Shown piece after piece: positions 7,779-8,626 of a stretch of DNA of 8,626 nt. The notes beneath the pieces are model-generated. The model was not told the DNA's origin. It made no database searches and saw nothing but the letters and a program-made list of their open reading frames with translations. The first letter of the stretch is position 1, and every line of letters starts with the position of its first letter. The translations under genes and the position numbers were made by a program. Source of the stretch: Candidatus Pelagibacter sp. (GTDB taxonomy: Bacteria > Pseudomonadota > Alphaproteobacteria > Pelagibacterales > Pelagibacteraceae). The stretch covers positions 1-8,626 of the forward strand of contig JAOHEU010000028.1 in assembly GCA_028097645.1 (NCBI GenBank), given 5' to 3'.

Positions 7779-7877
7779 TTATAATACAAAAGTTAAAATT
7801 AACAAAATTATTAAAACAATTATAAAAAAATATACAACTGATTTTTGTAATGAAGCCTTTATAAGCCAATCTAACAT
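7779..7877 (-). CDS. Small single-span membrane protein (32 aa), unrecognised
   Basis: Reading the minus strand from ATG at 7877 gives 32 codons and a TAA at 7779-7781. The first 12 residues, MLDWLIKASLQK, are amphipathic with two lysines and one aspartate. The rest, roughly residues 13-32, is an uninterrupted run of Val, Tyr, Phe, Ile, Leu and Thr long enough for one membrane helix. A good Shine-Dalgarno, AAGGA (7885-7889), lies seven bases before the ATG, which is better than for most neighbours. It sits 14 bases after the tRNA-Arg CCA end and six bases before the thioesterase start, so it looks like the middle unit of a tRNA-microprotein-thioesterase transcript. I recognise no family. AT-rich DNA readily encodes hydrophobic residues, so the ORF could be spurious; the ribosome site and tight spacing argue for a real gene. 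Confidence 0.6.
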   Translation of the reverse strand: MLDWLIKASLQKSVVYFFIIVLIILLILTFVL

Positions 7878-7882
7878 TTTAA

Positions 7883-7889
7883 TTTCCTT
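7883..7889 (-). promoter_or_regulatory. Shine-Dalgarno deciding the 32-aa ORF start
   Basis: On the minus strand this reads AAGGAAA, seven bases upstream of the ATG at 7877 and three bases beyond the tRNA CCA end. It is the main sequence evidence that the small ORF is translated. Confidence 0.5.
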
Positions 7890-7891
7890 TT

Positions 7892-7968
7892 TGGTGGACC
7901 GCCCAGAACTCGAATCTGGAATCTCCCGGTTCGTAGCCGAGCGCCTTATCCAATTTGGCCAGCGGTCC
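7892..7968 (-). tRNA. tRNA-Arg, anticodon ACG, CCA encoded
   Basis: A full cloverleaf folds on the minus strand. The acceptor GGACCGC pairs perfectly with GCGGTCC, and then come discriminator A73 (7895) and an encoded CCA (7892-7894). The D-arm has GCC/GGC with A14, G18, G19, A20 and A21. The anticodon arm is CTCGG / CTACGAA / CCGGG, with U33 and anticodon ACG, presumably modified to ICG by TadA to read CGN arginine codons. The variable loop is AGATT, and the T-arm is CCAGA / TTCGAGT / TCTGG. A20 fits known bacterial arginine identity. Odd points: the T-stem closes with A53-U61 rather than the near-universal G53-C61, and the anticodon stem holds a U28-G42 wobble. It is probably transcribed together with the small ORF and thioesterase downstream. 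No promoter is clearly resolved upstream at 7969-7990. Confidence 0.95.
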
Positions 7969-7991
7969 TCATTTAATAATTATTTCCATAT

Positions 7992-8006
7992 ATCAAAGTT
8001 TTTGAT
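7992..8006. repeat. Inverted repeat in the tRNA/thiolase divergent region
   Basis: ATCAAA (7992-7997), a three-base centre GTT, and TTTGAT (8001-8006) form a perfect 6-bp dyad. It overlaps the candidate -35 box of the thiolase promoter and lies about 24 bases upstream of the tRNA 5' end, so it could be an operator for either direction. A short AT-rich dyad may also be chance. Confidence 0.35.
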
Positions 8007-8030
8007 GTAATTTAACTTATAAAATATTAT
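8002..8030 (+). promoter_or_regulatory. Candidate sigma-70 promoter of the thiolase gene
   Basis: TTGATG (8002-8007) and TATTAT (8025-8030) are separated by exactly 17 bases. Transcription would start near 8037, about six bases before the ATG at 8043, giving an almost leaderless mRNA; this agrees with the lack of a Shine-Dalgarno. The spacer contains the shared TTAACTTATAAAA motif (8012-8024), whose TATAAA could be an alternative -10. Confidence 0.45.
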
Positions 8031-8042
8031 GTTGAGTAATTA

Positions 8043-8626
8043 ATGAGCAAAAAATTAGATGATGTTGTAATTACATCTGCTTTGAGAACACCAATTGGAA
8101 CATATAAAGGTTCTTTAAAAGATTTGAGTGCTGATAAATTAGGCGCTCTGGCAATCAAAGAAGTCATACATAAATCTAATTTGAAGCCTGATCAAATTGA
8201 TGAAGTAATTATGGGTCATGTTCTTACTTCTGGTCTAGGTCAAAATCCTGCGAGACAAGCTTCTATACACGCTGGTATTCCGGTATCAAAACCAGCACAT
8301 ATTATAAATCAAGTATGTGGATCAGGCTTAAGATCTATAGTTTCTGGATTTCAATCAATTAAATTGGAAGAAAATAAAATTATTGTTTCAGGTGGTCAAG
8401 AAAATATGTCAAGAGCACCACACTCTTTGTTTTATAGAGAAAATAAAAAATTAGATGAATCTAAATTGGTAGACACAATGATCAATGATGGTTTAACAGA
8501 TTCATTTAACCATTATCATATGGGTGTAACAGCAGAAAATGTTGCAGAAAAATTTGAAATTTCTAGAGATGAACAAGATAGCTTTGCATTAAATTCTCAA
8601 AAAAAAGCTCAAGATTCTATAGGCAA
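8043..8626 (+). CDS. Acetyl-CoA acetyltransferase (thiolase), partial at 3' end
   Basis: N-terminal half of a thiolase, 194 codons visible of a family norm near 390. It would condense two acetyl-CoA to acetoacetyl-CoA, or cleave 3-ketoacyl-CoA in the reverse direction, in the cytoplasm. The opening VVITSALRTPIGTYKGSL is typical. The acyl-accepting nucleophile is Cys92 in NQVCGSGLRS, followed by SGGQENMSRAPH and by HMGVTAENVAEKF beginning at His159, as in PhaA/AtoB-type biosynthetic thiolases. The C-terminal His and Cys that complete the active site lie outside the window. The ATG at 8043 is chosen because it puts the family N-terminus in register; an upstream TTG at 8032 runs into a stop at once. 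No Shine-Dalgarno is present, and a promoter with 17-bp spacing lies just upstream. The biosynthetic versus degradative role is not settled by this fragment. Confidence 0.92.
   Translation, partial: MSKKLDDVVITSALRTPIGTYKGSLKDLSADKLGALAIKEVIHKSNLKPDQIDEVIMGHVLTSGLGQNPARQASIHAGIPVSKPAHIINQVCGSGLRSIVSGFQSIKLEENKIIVSGGQENMSRAPHSLFYRENKKLDESKLVDTMINDGLTDSFNHYHMGVTAENVAEKFEISRDEQDSFALNSQKKAQDSIG

Noticed and set aside
7892..7968. tRNA-Arg as an integration site for a mobile element
   Set aside because: No integrase, no repeated tRNA 3' end and no change in base composition is seen around it.
7720..8010. Plus-strand ORF of 96 codons
   Set aside because: It runs through the antisense of the thioesterase start, the small ORF and the whole tRNA-Arg gene, so it cannot be a conserved protein.
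1..8626. CRISPR array, insertion sequence, toxin-antitoxin or defence system
   Set aside because: No spaced direct repeats, terminal inverted repeats, transposase, nuclease or paired small toxin/antitoxin genes were found on either strand.

Overview
The window is a strongly AT-rich, gene-dense stretch with very short intergenic gaps. Coding bias is towards A/T-ending codons and Lys/Asn/Ile-rich proteins. Together with an SUV3-type helicase typical of Alphaproteobacteria, a TAXI/TRAP uptake system and a PhaA-type thiolase, this suggests a streamlined marine alphaproteobacterium, most likely SAR11 (Pelagibacterales). That assignment is inferred from composition and gene content; no marker gene proves it.

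Layout, left to right. (1) Positions 1-2473, minus strand: a large SUV3-like superfamily 2 RNA/DNA helicase, complete at its N-terminus and running off the left edge. (2) A 173-bp divergent intergenic region. (3) Plus strand: a class I/II PLP-dependent aminotransferase (2647-3873). (4) Plus strand: a TAXI-family periplasmic solute-binding protein (3946-4950), followed by a strong intrinsic terminator (4971-5002). (5) Plus strand: a fused small+large TRAP permease with a C-terminal PDZ-like/DUF3394-type domain (5025-7346). (6) Minus strand, directly abutting the permease: a PaaI-type hotdog thioesterase (7347-7772). Upstream of it, apparently co-transcribed, are an unlisted 32-residue single-span membrane microprotein (7779-7877) and a tRNA-Arg(ACG) gene (7892-7968). 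(7) A 74-bp divergent promoter region. (8) Plus strand: the first half of an acetyl-CoA acetyltransferase (8043 to the right edge).

How the parts work together. The binding protein and the fused permease form a complete tripartite uptake system for an organic acid or amino acid whose identity the sequence does not show. The terminator between them would let the binding protein be made in excess of the permease. The upstream aminotransferase may process an imported amino or keto acid, but this rests on adjacency only. The thioesterase and thiolase both act on acyl-CoAs, but they are divergent and separated by a tRNA, so no joint pathway is claimed.

Most of the window is ordinary core genome. 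The items most worth a second look are the microprotein squeezed between the tRNA and the thioesterase, the A53-U61 pair in the tRNA T-arm where G53-C61 is nearly universal, the internal terminator in the TRAP operon, and a 13-bp promoter-like motif repeated upstream of two genes and partly upstream of a third. I see no CRISPR array, insertion sequence, phage gene, defence system or recognisable riboswitch.
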